Source: Ditylenchus dipsaci (lineage: Eukaryota > Nematoda > Chromadorea > Rhabditida > Anguinidae). From it: 64,000 nt of DNA. A program made the position numbers and the translations under genes. Below are positions 40,638 through 51,733 of the stretch, piece by piece. Each line of letters begins with the position of its first letter. Positions within the stretch are counted from its first letter, which is position 1. The notes below the pieces were generated by a model, which did not search any database, was not told the origin of the DNA, and worked only from the letters and a program-made list of their open reading frames with translations. The stretch spans positions 1 through 64,000 of the forward strand of contig SADC01001036.1 in NCBI GenBank assembly GCA_004194705.1, written 5' to 3'.

Positions 40638-43600
40638 TCAAGCAATAGTTTTATATTCAGCTTGCCAGCCTATGCTTCCGTAGTTATAGTTTGCAGCAAA
40701 TTTGATAGTGAGATATCGCCCTGATGATTTTATAGATTTCAAAGAAGAAATTGTCGGGTTTCCACTCATTCTAAAAAGATATGGTTATTTTCTGCTTTCT
40801 AAAGTAATAACAACCTTTCAGTAAGATTGGGGCTACTAGTTGAGTTACCATCATATACCTTAACGTAGGTATTAGATGAGTAAGTGCTAAATGTGAGGAA
40901 TCTCAGCTCGACTCTAGAACCCTCTTTCACTGCTATATTGTAAATACAAGTGTTAAGATCTCCGTAAGCATTAGGGTAACCTGGCGAGCAGATCTAAAAG
41001 TTGTAACTAGTTGTTTAATTATTGAAACATAGAATTTGTGGCTCTATATGTGTTCGCGGGCCGCCAGAAAAAATTTTGCCTTGGTCTCCCCTGCTAATTT
41101 TTTTTTGTAAATTTTTTTATACTTTTTCATCTTACGCTTAGGCGTAGGATAGGCCAGCGTCCGTTATGACGGACTCAAAAGTGTGTCTCAAATTACAAAT
41201 AAGATACATGTTCCAGACCGTCCTTACCTGCGCTGGCCTACGCTGCGCCTAAACGCAAGCCAAAAAAGACTTTTTAATTTATCTATTATTGTTGACATCG
41301 CTTGTAAGGTGCCCAAAGTAGTAATGGAAGGTGTTTATTTAAAGAGAAAATCAAGTTTTTTTGAAAAAATATCAAAAAAGTTTTGAAAAAAATATACAGG
41401 GGGGGGACTAAGGCAAAAGAAATTCGGGAAGCCCGCGAACACATATAGAGCACAATTTGTTTTTGTCCGGGATTTTAAGATAGTGTCCCTTTAAAATTTT
41501 GGCGCGGGGTGCCACACCGAAAACCGGGCGCCAAGCGCCATCACCAGCGCCAGCGACCGTGCAACTATGGGTATGTCACCTCCCCACATATAAGAGTACA
41601 GTCAACCCTCGATAAACTAGCATTGGGAGATAACTTAATTGTGCATTCAACCACTGAACTTTTTGGATAACTAAAAAATAGTAACTAAAAAACAAAAAGT
41701 AGCGTTCGTTGTGTTTTTATGCTTCTTGTTTGCTTTTTATGGTCGATTTGTCTAGTGAACTTGGTATTTTACTGTAAGGATGCGGATTCTTGTAACTGGT
41801 GTCCCAAAAGTCCGGTATGGATTTTAAACCTAATATTTTTAAACAAAAGTTATAGCGAAACAAATTTCCTTTTTTACAGTTTTGTAGCCCTATTCATCCT
41901 CTTCCCAATAGTATATAAAGTTTTATTGGAATATTTTGGAAAATCTATTATTTGGCTACAAACACATGTGAGGTCATATTCGGATGTTGATAGGCATTTT
42001 TATCACTTTAACTGATCAAAATTTCAATTGAAAGTATGACACTACAGCAAAATTAGAGCATCATGTTGTAGCGCAGTTCAAGAGCTACAAAACCCACTTT
42101 ACATAGAAGCTTTTAAAAACTCGGGTGTTGAGATATGGCTTTTTTGAAAAAATTAATTTCTTAAAAAATGACCAAAATCAAATTTTCTCCAAATTTTAGT
42201 CACTTTTTCAAGAAATTGGTTTTTTCAAAAATGCCATATCTCAACACCCAAATTTTTAAAAGCTACTGTGTAAAGTGGGTTTTGTAGCTCTTAAACTGCG
42301 CTACATCATGATGCTCTTATTTTGCTGTAGCCTTGAACTTTCAATTAAAATTTCGATCAGTTAAAATTATAAAAATGCCTATCAACATCCTAAAATGACC
42401 TCACATGTGTTTGTAGCCAAATAATGGCTTTTTCAAAATATTCCAATAAAGCATTATATATTATTGGAAAGAAGATGAATAGGGCTACAAAACTATATAA
42501 AAGGAATTTTGTTTCGCCATAACTTTTGTTTGAAAATATTAGGTTTAAAATCCATATCGAACTTTTGGGACACCAGTTATTTGCGGCAATATTGCTAGGT
42601 TTCTTCAAAAAAAGAAAGGTTATGCAATTTTTTGTAAACATCTGTGAACCAACCTTTGCAGCCGGAGCATTGTAGTTTTTAGGAGGACACATGTAGCTTC
42701 CAGTATTAACGCAAGCACCCGTTTCAGGCCACATTGTTTCTCTAACTTTCATCAGAGTAGAATTCAAGTATTCGCTCTGCTGTTTTAAAACTTCCTTTTG
42801 CTCAATTGCCAAAGCACTCTTTTGTCTATGTTCTTGAACCATATCATGTAGCAAGCTAATTTTGGTGCTCTTTTCCTGCTGATTCATTGGTTTTGGCATG
42901 AAGGGTTGCTTTAAGCGACGATATTTGTGAATTCAGTTGCTCAATCATAGCATTCTAAAGCTTTTATGTTAACCTAATATCATAGACAAAGTTGACTCTA
43001 ACAAAAAATAAGGAAAAGAGGTGGGTATACTATTTGCCTTGGTTGTTCCTGCACTTTTCTAGACGTAAGGTGGACCAGCTCATAGTAGGACGCACTCAAA
43101 TATGTTTAGCTTCGAGCGACCAAGGCATCACCTGCCTCCCTATAGTCGGACAAAGACCGAAATTCTTACCTGTAACCGCATCTGCTCCACGTTGTTCCCA
43201 GGACTACCAACTGTTTACTGTTTTCTTGGTTCAGCTTTGAGATCTCCTGATCCCTAGCCAGCATTAAAGAATTTGCTATTGAAGTAAGGTTTTTCTGCAA
43301 CCCCAAAGCAGTACTTAAGTTCGCTATTGTCAACTTCTGTGCCTCAATCACTTGTGATTGGTTCTTGATCTCAATCTCTTGCTGCTCCAACTGAATATTC
43401 TTGGTTGATGCGAGGATTCCAAAGCTAAAATGTGTTTTTGATGCCAAGCCAGTGAGTCTTCTATTTTGGCTGACTCAAGTGTAGTCTCATTTATTTGTTG
43501 AGTGAGCAACTTTTCCTGAAATCAACAATTTTTTTAAGTAAGGTGTTTGTATGTGGAACCAACCAGCTGTTTCATTCTCTCAGTTTCAGCCATCCAGGTT

Positions 43601-44208
43601 TGGATTTCATCTTGCAGCTTGTCAACAGTGGCTCCACTTTGATTGATGTGCTTGTTTTGCAGACTGATCACTTGTATTAGCTCGCGAGTATGGTTTTGTA
43701 GTAGGGAAACTTCTTTGTAACAACTTTGTGCTAACTGTGAATTGAAATTCTGATAATTGGCTTTTAGATTAGATTGATTTAATTGGTCTTCTAGGGTTCG
43801 GATAAGCTTCTCTTTAGTTTCAACACCAGATTTAGGCAGAACTGCCTGAACTAATATAAGTTACTTTTAGTTTACAACAAAAAATTAAATACTCTACGTA
43901 ATCAGTGAAGAAGTAGATGAGAGAAGCAACAACCAGAGCTGTCCCTATCAGAACCAAAGCTGAGACCACTAATTTCTCTAAATTCTTTGATCTTTTAGTG
44001 TTGATTATTGGAGAAATTTATCACTTTTCGAAATGCTGTTTTTAAGCCACAAGCTTTTGCTGAGAAGATCATTGGTGACACAACTACCGTCAATGTCGAA
44101 AGTTTTCTTGCCATACGGTGAAGGAGTTTCGATGGGTCCCTTCGGCTGCTCATAGTTATTCTCATTGATATTGACAAATTCTGTCTCTTGGTACACGTGG
44201 TTGTCCAT
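40638..44208 (-). CDS. Copy B: type II membrane protein with coiled coil and CUB domain
   Basis: Seven exons: 44025-44208, 43898-43977, 43564-43845, 43170-43515, 42654-42954, 40815-40993, 40638-40770. After allowing three one-base homopolymer corrections (exon 4 CATCAACC, exon 4 TTGGTAG, exon 5 CCAAAATT) the product is about 501 residues. Residues 1-61 are a charged N-terminal tail starting MDNHVYQETEF. Residues about 63-87 form one membrane span (VVSALVLIGTALVVASLIYF). Residues about 90-370 are a coiled coil rich in Q, E, K, N and L. After MWPETGACVNTGSYMCPP comes a C-terminal CUB domain with CSPGYPNAYGDLNTC, VELRFLTF, YVKVYDGNS and a final WQAEY. The start is the only ATG before the membrane span. 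This topology puts the CUB domain outside the cell, perhaps binding a ligand as an oligomer. Family and role unknown. Confidence 0.75.
41033..41462. mobile_element. Palindromic element, TIR GCTCTATATGTGTTCGCGGG, in copy B intron 5
   Basis: The inverted ends extend over about 25 bp and are followed inward by CCTTGGTCTCCCC and GGGGGGGACTAAGG, then CGCTGGCCTACGC-type blocks also found at 12070-12110, 22600-22690 and 54840-54890. Confidence 0.7.
41788..42586. repeat. 800-bp hairpin in copy B intron 5
   Basis: Arms of almost 400 bp begin TAACTGGTGTCCCAAAAGT and mirror with few mismatches, closing near 42175. Both arms contain the TTTTGTAGCCCTATTCATC variant of the dispersed motif. Transcribed with copy B it would form a long double-stranded RNA. 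Confidence 0.8.
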
Positions 44209-44445
44209 AATGCTGAATTTATACAATGATTTTTTACTTAACAGACCTTTTTGGCCTTATACGACAATAGGACGTTTTTTTGCCTTGGTTTCCTTGTTGT
44301 TGTTTTTTTGCATTTTTCCAAATTATTTTTTTTAAATAGTAACGACAACAATGATTAACAACAATGCTTTCACAATTGATCTTCGAACCGTGATTGCTTT
44401 AAAGAATTGGTTGTAAAAGACGCAAAAAAGGAAATAAAAAGACTA

Positions 44446-44592
44446 CAGTCCTTTCTCACTGTAGTGCGGTCGCCGGGGACGCCGAAAGCCGCACTATAGC
44501 GAGGGTTCAATCAGTCGATAACTGACTGCATATTGAAAATTTGGTCATCAAACAAGGCGCACTATATCGAGAGTACAGAAAATACGGTATAT
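44446..44592. mobile_element. Tigger-like MITE with hybrid ends
   Basis: The left end CAGTCCTTTCTCACTGTAGTG follows TA. The right half mirrors as CGCACTATATCGAGAG but finishes with GAAAATACGG and TA, the end of the CCGTATTT family. It may be a chimera of two families. Confidence 0.55.
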
Positions 44593-44599
44593 GATTTTC

Positions 44600-46630
44600 A
44601 CGCTCAAATTTTTTAATCGTACTTTAACCATAACTGTTGTTTTATTTGTGTGCAAAAAATTTAAAATTTTTGAAGAACTTTACAGAACAGTATGAACAAA
44701 AAATCTAGCTGAGAGCACCTCTTTAATTACTTTACTCCTTCAACAACAGCAAATTGTAGACAATGTGATTTTCATTTTGATTGGCGTTTGAGAACCATAT
44801 TGTTTGCCGCTTAGAACGTTAAAAATATTAATATCGTGATTTGGATTAGAGCTAAAAACAAAAATATTGTTTATTTCAAACATTTTCCAAAAGTGTCGCA
44901 GGTAACGTCCTACAATATAGTGATAGAGCCATAAAATTCTAACACGGCAACCTCGTCAGATTGGTCTTGAATGGCTCAGTGGAGTTTCATCTGATTGGAT
45001 AGCCAGTATGCAACTTTAAATCAAATCCGTTGAAATCTCCAACCCATAGGCTCAAAAGTTGGATAAGAAGCCTGGTAAAGTATTGAAAACCCACAGGAGG
45101 ACTAAGGCATTTTGTTAATTCAAAGAGAGGAAACATATGTCACAGGTTCGAATACCACTGGGTGCACCCCTATTTTTCACACTAATTTTTCAATTTTACT
45201 TTGCGCTAATTTTTTTTAGATAGCTCAGAGCTGAGGATCATTTTGGCACCAAACATGTCAATAAAAGTGCGCAAAAATAGAGTTCACTCTCGGTAGTATT
45301 TGAGATCTCGACATATTTGATTATCTAACCAGACCAAAATTTCCAGGGAAAGTGATAAACAAGTTCGCGAGGTTCTCTTGCAAGTTAAATTACCTTGGTC
45401 CCCCTGTGGTTTTCGAATACTTTACTGGGATTCTTATCCAAATTTTTTGGCCTATGAGTCCGAGATCTCAACAGATTTCATTTAAATTCACACACCGGCT
45501 ATCAAATACAATTGAACTTTCCGTCGTTGAGCCAGTTGATTTCAGTAGGAAAAAAGACATTATGTCTTCTGAAAAGTATTTACATAAGCTTAAAAGCGCT
45601 GCAACTTTTTATCCCGCTAATTCTTTAAAACCCTAAAAGGTAGGTTTTGCAACCTTGTTTATTGTCATACAAAGAGTACATAAAACTTAGCTGGATTATT
45701 TTAAAAAAAGCTATCACTTGGCTGCAAACATTTGTAAAATAATTTTCGGTTAAAAAGCCTTTTTATCTCTTTTACTAGTATATAGAACGGGATACGGCAG
45801 GCCAAAAGAGACGTCATCCACTTCACTATTATATTCAAGACCATCTTATTTTTGGGTTCTAAAAATTATTGCATGTAAACGATAATGTTGTTTTCTGTTG
45901 TCTGTTTTTTTTTTCAAATTCCCTGTGTTTCGATGTGTTTTAAAGGCCATTCTGTAGTATATTGTATTGCACACTTACACAATTATTAAATCTTTATATT
46001 TCACACATAGAAATTCTGAAAACAAAAAACAAATTAAAATTTATATAAGTGCTTATTATCAACTATTAAACATACGGCATTAAATTATTGAGGTTTCATT
46101 ATTTGTGTATTAAAAAACTTAAACAAATGCTTAGCTGTATTAGGCTTATTTACTCTGCTTTACAATCGGAAATATAGTCTCATTTTAAAGGAAAACACAA
46201 CATCAAAAAGTATAGCTGCAAATGGCTAAAGAAAAATATTTATCAAGAGAAAAAAAGAGATCAAACCCTGAGAAGAGGAAACAGACAGAAAAAGTTGTAG
46301 CATTTGTAATAGTGAAAACAACAAGGCAAATGCAGATAAACAAGCTGACAACCAAAAAATAACACTTTAAACTAAATTTTAAGTAAACATCAGTTCATAT
46401 TTACAAACAATAAAATCACCGGTATCAACAGGATAACTATACTTCAAACAAACAAAACTAAATTAAAATGTTAGTTTTTGTCCAGCTCAAAAGATACCTA
46501 ACAATCGCTTCGCCAAAAATTTAAAAAGGATGCCTTTTTGCAATTTTTTCTAGATCCCATAATTTTATTGGATTCTATGGCATGACTTTTCGAACATGTG
46601 TAAAATTTCGCCTTTTTTACTAATTACAGG
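44600..46630. other. Intergenic region, no gene seen
   Basis: AT-rich DNA upstream of copy B. A tRNA-like B box (GGTTCGAATACC at 45145) followed by CACTGGGTGCA lies here, and CCTTGGTCCCCCTGTGGTTT occurs at 45391. No supported exon. Confidence 0.5.
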
Positions 46631-46640
46631 GCTTAAAGGC

Positions 46641-46906
46641 TAGGGTTGTCAGGGGTAGTGCCGTTTCGAGCCGTCGATTAATTGTTGGGTTTCACAACAC
46701 TTTTTCAAAACCTTTCTAAAATCAAAGTTTTTACCCATTCAAACATCGTTTAGTAATCATTTTTTAGACCGATTTGTCTCTGCAAAACAGTAAAAAAATA
46801 ATTACGGTAAGGCCATCAATGGTGATTTTAGAAGCGTTTTAAAAAAGTGTTTTGAAACCCAACAACTTATAGACGGCTCGAAACGGCACTACCCCTTACA
46901 ACCTAT
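46641..46906. mobile_element. hAT-type MITE, TIR TAGGGTTGTCAGGGGTAG, exact 8-bp TSD
   Basis: Inverted ends are followed by GTGCCGTTTCGAGCCGTC on both arms; exact duplication TTAAAGGC at 46633-46640 and 46907-46914. Confidence 0.9.
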
Positions 46907-46924
46907 TAAAGGCACTAAAAAATT

Positions 46925-47132
46925 GGCCGGACTTCCTGAAACTCGACTTTCTCAAAAACGTGTTTTGACCACTTTTGTGAGCTACCCAGGTTGTTATTCG
47001 GCTAGAAAAGATGTTTTTAGGTGATGGAAGGACATTTTTGGAACATCTTTGTTAGCCGAATCACGGCCAGGGATGTTCACAAAGGTGGTCAAAAGAAGTT
47101 TTTGAGAAAGTGGAGTTTTAGGTAGTCCAACC
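46925..47132. mobile_element. Palindromic hAT-like MITE next to the preceding one
   Basis: Ends of GGCCGGACTTCCTGAAACTC type mirrored at the right (GGTTGGACTACCTAAAACTC). Flanking octamers TAAAAATT and GAAAAATT match 7 of 8. Only 18 bp separate it from 46641-46906. Confidence 0.75.
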
Positions 47133-47285
47133 GAAAAATTAAAATTTTTGAATTTTGAGATTTAAGCTCTACAAGCAAAAAATAAAAACTTAATAAAAAA
47201 TATTTTTTCGGAATTACCGCAAATGTGCAGATGCTTATATTTAACAATTTTGAGCTAATTTCATAAAAAATATATAGTTGTTTCA

Positions 47286-47291
47286 TTTTAT
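47286..47291 (-). terminator. Poly-A signal AATAAA of the semaphorin gene
   Basis: AATAAA on the minus strand 75 bp beyond the semaphorin stop codon. Confidence 0.6.
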
Positions 47292-47366
47292 TGAAAGTCC
47301 GAACAAGTTTTTAAGTTTTTCTATTTTGAGACTGGACTGAAACTAAAATTTTTAAAATCTAACTAT

Positions 47367-50092
47367 CTACAAATACACCTTCTTCACTTTGTAATCCCTG
47401 GGCAATGTGGCGCCCATGCCATTAGACATCAGCATAGCCGTCCTAGCCTCATGCCTTGGAGTAGCTATTCCTGAGCCTCCATTGGATACTGAGGTGATCA
47501 TTGGTAGAGGCACAAAGTGGGAAGGCGTTTGCCCAAACACTAGACTGACAGCATCTCCTGTTGACGCATTGCTTCTCGGACCACCGCCTACTATGGTGGG
47601 TGCTTGGGAGTAAATGTGCTGTTCTTTGCCGATGAATCGAAGGAGCTATCAGTGAGTCATGCCTGCTTAGATGCCTTCCTCTGCCCACCACAACACTTCC
47701 CATGCCTCCAGCACCCCATAGTGGTCGTAATCATCTGAAGCGGAGCCATTGGAAGACCCACTGCCTGAGGAATGCGCTGTTCTCTGGATTTTGTTGAGGA
47801 ACCTCCATTTGCAGATGCGGTAGCCGACGGCAAACCCTCCAATAGACGAGACTATTACAGCCAAGGCTATTAGAGACAAATTTCCGGCGGAGTATAGAGC
47901 ACTTTGATCAGGCAGTTGACTGGAGTACACACCATTCTCATCGGAGTTGGAAGCTTCCAAATGGCCGATGGTGTGGGAGAGAGGGTGGAAACGGCTGGTT
48001 AGATGAGTTAGGGTCTTCGTTAATGGTGTAAGGAGAGGAGGGAGAGTCGTCGTTGAGCACATTGGCTGTGCCAGGACATTGCTCTGATATGCCTTTGAGA
48101 ATGTTTTGCACGTAACTGCCTCTAGTCCAGTCTCTGCAAGGGTTTTAGACTTAGAAAATGTAAAAAATGGTTTGAGTTAGTAGGTTTACCTGTTAAAGAC
48201 ACAAGCCCTGCTTTCGACATCCCAAGCACAATGAGGATCTCTGAGCCTGACACATTGGGCACAACTTTGCTGGCCATTGCAGTGGTGCAAAGGCAGTCTG
48301 ACCACCTGATCTCTGCCCATTACAACCAGTTTGTCGCTTGAAGGCACCACTTGCAGATTGATAATTGGATCGGAGGGCTCAAACACTCGAACTACTTCAA
48401 CTAGCACACTGGATTGGTCGATCGAGGACTCGACAAGCTGAAACACAGCTTAAACGTCTAAGAAGACAAGTAAAATTCAAATGAGGTCTACCTTAGCCAT
48501 GGTCCCATCTGCCCTGCCCAAATATATCACATCGTGTTTTTGACCCCTAACTGAAGTTACTTGAGGGGCCACTGCAATAGATGTCAATGCCGGTCTGCCT
48601 GGGCCTTCAACCAACAATGGACGCAGCCCTTCTGATGGGATCAAATCATACATCAAGGGATTTTTGATGATAAAAGAGACATCAGACAGCCTGCTAGAAT
48701 CCGACACGCATCTGCCTGGTCGCTCAGCTGGCGAAGAGTAGAATTTTTGGAAGGGACCCCAAAGAGATGTGGGAGTTCTTTGCGTCTAAGATGGTGATGG
48801 TAAAGATCAGCTGCAGGAATTCAAACAAAAAAAATTACCTTGAACCTTCCGTGATCGAATATGGCTGCCACTTGGCTCATTCGAAAGGAACATACAGCAG
48901 AAATCATGAGGGAGGGAGAGGTGTGGAAGACTGCATACACCAGAGTGTCCCCTTTGCCGTCATCCACTGGACTAGATATGGATTCTGAATATAGCTTGTA
49001 AAGCCATTAAATTTTTGCTGATATTCTTTTACAACTTACGAAGCTCGTTAAAGTAAAAAGGAGCAGTATCGGCAGGCACTGAGCAGTTTAATCTAGCCTT
49101 TAGGAAACTAGACCATCTGTCCTGAGCTGGAGAAGGCCCGCCATTCTCTGAAGCGCACATCCTTCCACCCTAGCATAGACTTGGGGCTCACGATTATTGT
49201 CCAGTGACTCCACCGCTTGCTCTCTGTACAGAAGTAGACATACTCCTTGTGCAGGAATGAGCCAACAAAATGAGGATCTAAATTAATTAATTATGTTTAA
49301 TCACTCGTATTACTAGTTGCCCAATTAGTGTGGGGTGTGAACAACAAAACACTTACTTCGATGACTCTGTCGTCCTTCTGCGTCCTCAGGGACTCGCCTC
49401 GAGGCAACTTTTTCCTGTAGATAAGAGCATCATTGGCCCCGAAGTCAGAGACTGTGCCCACGAAGATGTCGTTAAGCTCTTCACTGTACACAAAAGTGGA
49501 GTTGTGCCTGGGGTCGTAAGGGGATATGGCCTGAAAGCACACAAATTAAGTATATTTTTTAATTGAGGCTTTGATTAATTGGTCTTGTTGTTCCAGAGAT
49601 TATTATTGATTTTTCTATATAACTCACCTGTCCGCTAAATTGCTCCTTCTCAATGTAGCGATCCTCCTGTGAAGAGAACTCGTATTCCCTGCACTGGGGC
49701 GAGAAGGCATGTGTCCCGCACACCAAAGTTCGCCATTTCTCAGCTTAGCACCAACTCTTATAAAGTTGTGACATTCTGCCTGAACGACACTGATTAGAAA
49801 ACATTGTAATTTGTATAATCAATTAGACTTGCCTCAGATTTGCCCTTCATGTGACATTCCTCAATCGTCTGTCCAAGCGCCTTCCAGTGAATAGTCTGCA
49901 ACAAATTTCTATGAAGTTTCGCCTTTTTTTAGTGTGTTTATAAATTTTTTACATATTTATTTTCCAAGGAGGTAGAAGACAAGTTGTAAATAGCATCTCG
50001 ACCACCAATGATCACTGAGTCCGAAGTCACAGCAATAAGGTTAAAGAGGTCTTGGTTGCGATTGGCACTACGAAACCTGGGCTGAGCATCTA
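47367..50092 (-). CDS. Transmembrane semaphorin (invertebrate Sema-1/class 6 type), 5' exon missing
   Basis: Nine exons: 49953-50092, 49833-49895, 49628-49779, 49357-49530, 49040-49277, 48839-48984, 48492-48785, 48191-48437, 47367-48133. The sema domain is clear: VIIGGRDAIYNLSS, KGKSEAECHNFIRV, YDPRHNSTFVYS, FVGTVSDFGANDALIYR, DPHFVGSF, KARLNCSVP, DTLVYAVFHTS and RPGRCVSDS. A PSI domain follows (CAQCVRLRDPHCAWD), then one membrane span (LIALAVIVSSIGGFAVGY) and a serine-rich cytoplasmic tail ending LPRDYKVKKVYL and TAG. Semaphorins of this type act at the cell surface in axon guidance through plexins. At least seven one-base homopolymer changes must be corrected to keep frame. The intron after 49833 starts with GC, not GT. 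The signal-peptide exon is not in 50.1-50.5 kb; a candidate lies at 60396-60513. Confidence 0.9.
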
Positions 50093-50700
50093 CTGCAAAA
50101 TTTAATTTTTAATCCAGCTGCTTTTTATAAGTCAATTTAAAATCCATATTTATAAATGGTCATGTACTGACACTTTTTATAAGCCCCATTCATGGTCCCG
50201 CGGGACACAAGACACGGGTCAAATTCTCGGAAAGGCTTTTTCAATCCTGGCCACAGATTTCAGGGTAAATCGACCCTGCTCTACATGCTATATTTACTGT
50301 TCAGACATTCAGAAATGATTTTGGCTGTCCCGCAAGTCCTTTCCCGCGGGACAAATCTGGTGATTTGCTGGAGAATCAATGGAGCTACAGAACACTTGTT
50401 TTCAATTTCTTTTATTCATATCTTTTTCGCCTTACAATTATATGTTGAATTTTCCTAACCCTTGCACTCCCATTTTTCAATGCCCTATTTTTTGCTTGTA
50501 CTAATTTCCATTTTAAAAATGAATAACAAAATTTGTGTGTGTTAATCCCTGCTGCCATTGAAAAGCCATAGCTGCAAAAAAGATTCAAAGGCGGCAGTGC
50601 GAGAGAGATAATTGATTGTTCTTTTAGATAAAGAAAACACAAAAAAGAGATTTGTAGGAGCGGAGCACCAAAGTTGGCTGCTAGTTTACAGCCCCTGTAC
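50093..50700. other. Upstream/intronic sequence with a small CCCGCGGGACA palindrome
   Basis: TGGTCCCGCGGGACAC (50193) and TTTCCCGCGGGACAAA (50340) form an inverted pair about 150 bp apart. No coding exon seen. Confidence 0.5.
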
Positions 50701-51505
50701 TACAACACATAAAAATAGTAGAAAAGGGAGCGATTGAATCAAGCGCTGTTTGGCCTTGACCATGCAGAGACACACAACACTAAACGCTTTAAGATCTTCT
50801 TAGCAAATAAAACTTTTTTTGCAAAAAAACATGGGGTTTGGAGAGTTTGTAAACTAAACTTGGCGAACATCCATTATTTGCTCATTTATCTTGTTGCAGT
50901 GGTAGTAATTAAAGAGCACAATAAAAGTTGAGTGTTTTGTGGTTTATCCTTGGAATAGCGGCACTAAATTAGTGCTGAGCACAACAACAACCTGATTTGT
51001 ACTTGCAGTTTCAAGGCTAAATCCATTAGTTATTGTGTCGCATGGTTGAGTGGTCACAGACTAATTGTGCTTGCTTGTATTTTGAGTGATCTGAGTGCTA
51101 TCTGGGACCCTGTTTAGAACCATATTTTAGAAAGCTTAAAAACTTTGTTTTGCATTTTGGTCGTTGACAAATGAGCTTTTGAGCACTTTTGCTGCTATAG
51201 TCATCAATAGAGAGCCTCAAGGGAGTAGATAAAAAGTCTTGCCTTTCTTCCAACACATATTTTATTGCAGAGAAGAAATAAACTTTTAGACGATTATCTG
51301 GAGCTTATGACAGATTTAAAAAATAAATAAACAAATTCGAAAAAAAATCTTCCAAAGAAATTGAGAATAGCTAAATTGAAAACTAAAAAGTTCTAATTTC
51401 CCCCAAAAAACCTGAAAAATTTGGAACTGTTTTTTATGCAAAATACATAGAATTGATTTTGAAGCTAATTTTTCTAATTTTTTCACTAAGTTTGCATGTA
51501 TAGGA
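50701..51505. other. No gene seen
   Basis: Low-repeat AT-rich sequence, probably intron or upstream region of the semaphorin. Confidence 0.45.
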
Positions 51506-51509
51506 TTAA

Positions 51510-51729
51510 GGGACCATGCCCACGGAGGTCCTCTGCCAATTCAAAAAAATCCTAATTATTGGTCTTCTTTTTGGTATTTTTTAACCTGGTTTGTAACAAA
51601 ACTACGCCTAAAATTAAATTCTAGGCCTCGTTTGGTTAGAAACCAAGTTAAAAATCCAAATAGACGATCAATGAATATGAAAAAAATTTTGAATTGGCGG
51701 AGGCTACCAGACCACCGTGAGCATGGTCC
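51510..51729. mobile_element. piggyBac-like TTAA MITE
   Basis: GGGACCATGCCCACGG and the mirrored right end GAGCATGGTCC with TTAA at 51506-51509 and 51730-51733. Related to 24069-24305. Confidence 0.8.
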
Positions 51730-51733
51730 TTAA

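Noticed and set aside
47407..47613. Plus-strand open frame at the semaphorin 3' end
   Set aside because: It is the antisense shadow of the last semaphorin exon, whose minus-strand frame ends in DYKVKKVYL.
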